A DNA stretch of 64,000 nt, taken from positions 124,001-188,000 of the forward strand of contig PTFA01000491.1 in NCBI GenBank assembly GCA_003342895.1, given 5' to 3'. Positions within the stretch are counted from its first letter, which is position 1; each line of letters begins with the position of its first letter. Shown piece by piece: positions 63,887-64,000 of this stretch. Under the pieces are notes generated by a model. That model was given only the letters and a program-made list of their open reading frames with translations, did not search any database and was not told where the DNA came from. The stretch comes from Casuarius casuarius (taxonomy: Eukaryota > Chordata > Aves > Casuariiformes > Casuariidae). The position numbers and the translations under genes were made by a program.

Positions 63887-64000
63887 GTGCGTGCCCCCCA
63901 CAGCCCCACCACGGATGGGGATGCTCCAGCCAGGTAGTACCTGCCCCTTCTTTGCAGGAGGTAACTCCTAGCCCCATCCTCTGCCAAGGCACAAAGAGCT

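Overview
The window is a piece of an amniote nuclear genome holding two spliced, protein-coding genes in tandem on the + strand. The first is an apparently complete ADAMTS10 (24 coding exons, 3351-49667, 1109 residues by my joining of the exons). The second is the 5' third of MYO1F (coding exons 1-10, 53491-63886, 367 residues, running off the right edge). The same pair, in the same order and orientation, sits on human chromosome 19p13.2, so this is a conserved linkage block. A CR1-type LINE tail in intron 2 of ADAMTS10, many old MIR-like SINE remnants, and the absence of Alu, L1 or other mammal-specific repeats point to a sauropsid. The CR1 3' end and MIR-like copies look most like crocodilian or turtle, but a bird cannot be excluded by eye.

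Layout. 1-3099: upstream flank, GC-rich in places, perhaps holding an untranslated first exon. 3100-3438: first coding exon (signal peptide). 3439-49667: the rest of ADAMTS10, with introns from 224 nt to 6.8 kb. 49668 to about 51405: its 3' UTR, with one AATAAA at 51380. About 51406-53400: intergenic, with a CpG-dense patch. 53491-53493: MYO1F exon 1, which codes only for the initiator Met. 53494-57707: a CpG-rich 4.2 kb first intron. 57708-63886: motor-domain exons 2-10. After that the next intron runs to the edge.

ADAMTS10 is a secreted metalloprotease that acts on fibrillin microfibrils. The full domain order is readable: signal, prodomain, zinc protease with HEIGHTFGMNH, disintegrin-like, TSR1, Cys-rich, spacer, TSR2-5 and PLAC. 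MYO1F is a leukocyte class I myosin; the P-loop and switch I are in the window, while switch II, the IQ neck, TH1 and SH3 lie beyond it. The two genes are neighbours but are not known to work together.

I found no unknown gene system. The most notable signals are a textbook U12-type (minor spliceosome) intron 2 in MYO1F, a 52-bp minisatellite inside that same intron, a 30-bp minisatellite beside a CpG-rich patch in ADAMTS10 intron 6, a non-canonical proprotein-convertase site in ADAMTS10 with a better site earlier in the prodomain, and an ADAMTS6-like spacer that human ADAMTS10 seems to have lost. Two N bases (49592, 61199) show this is draft assembly.
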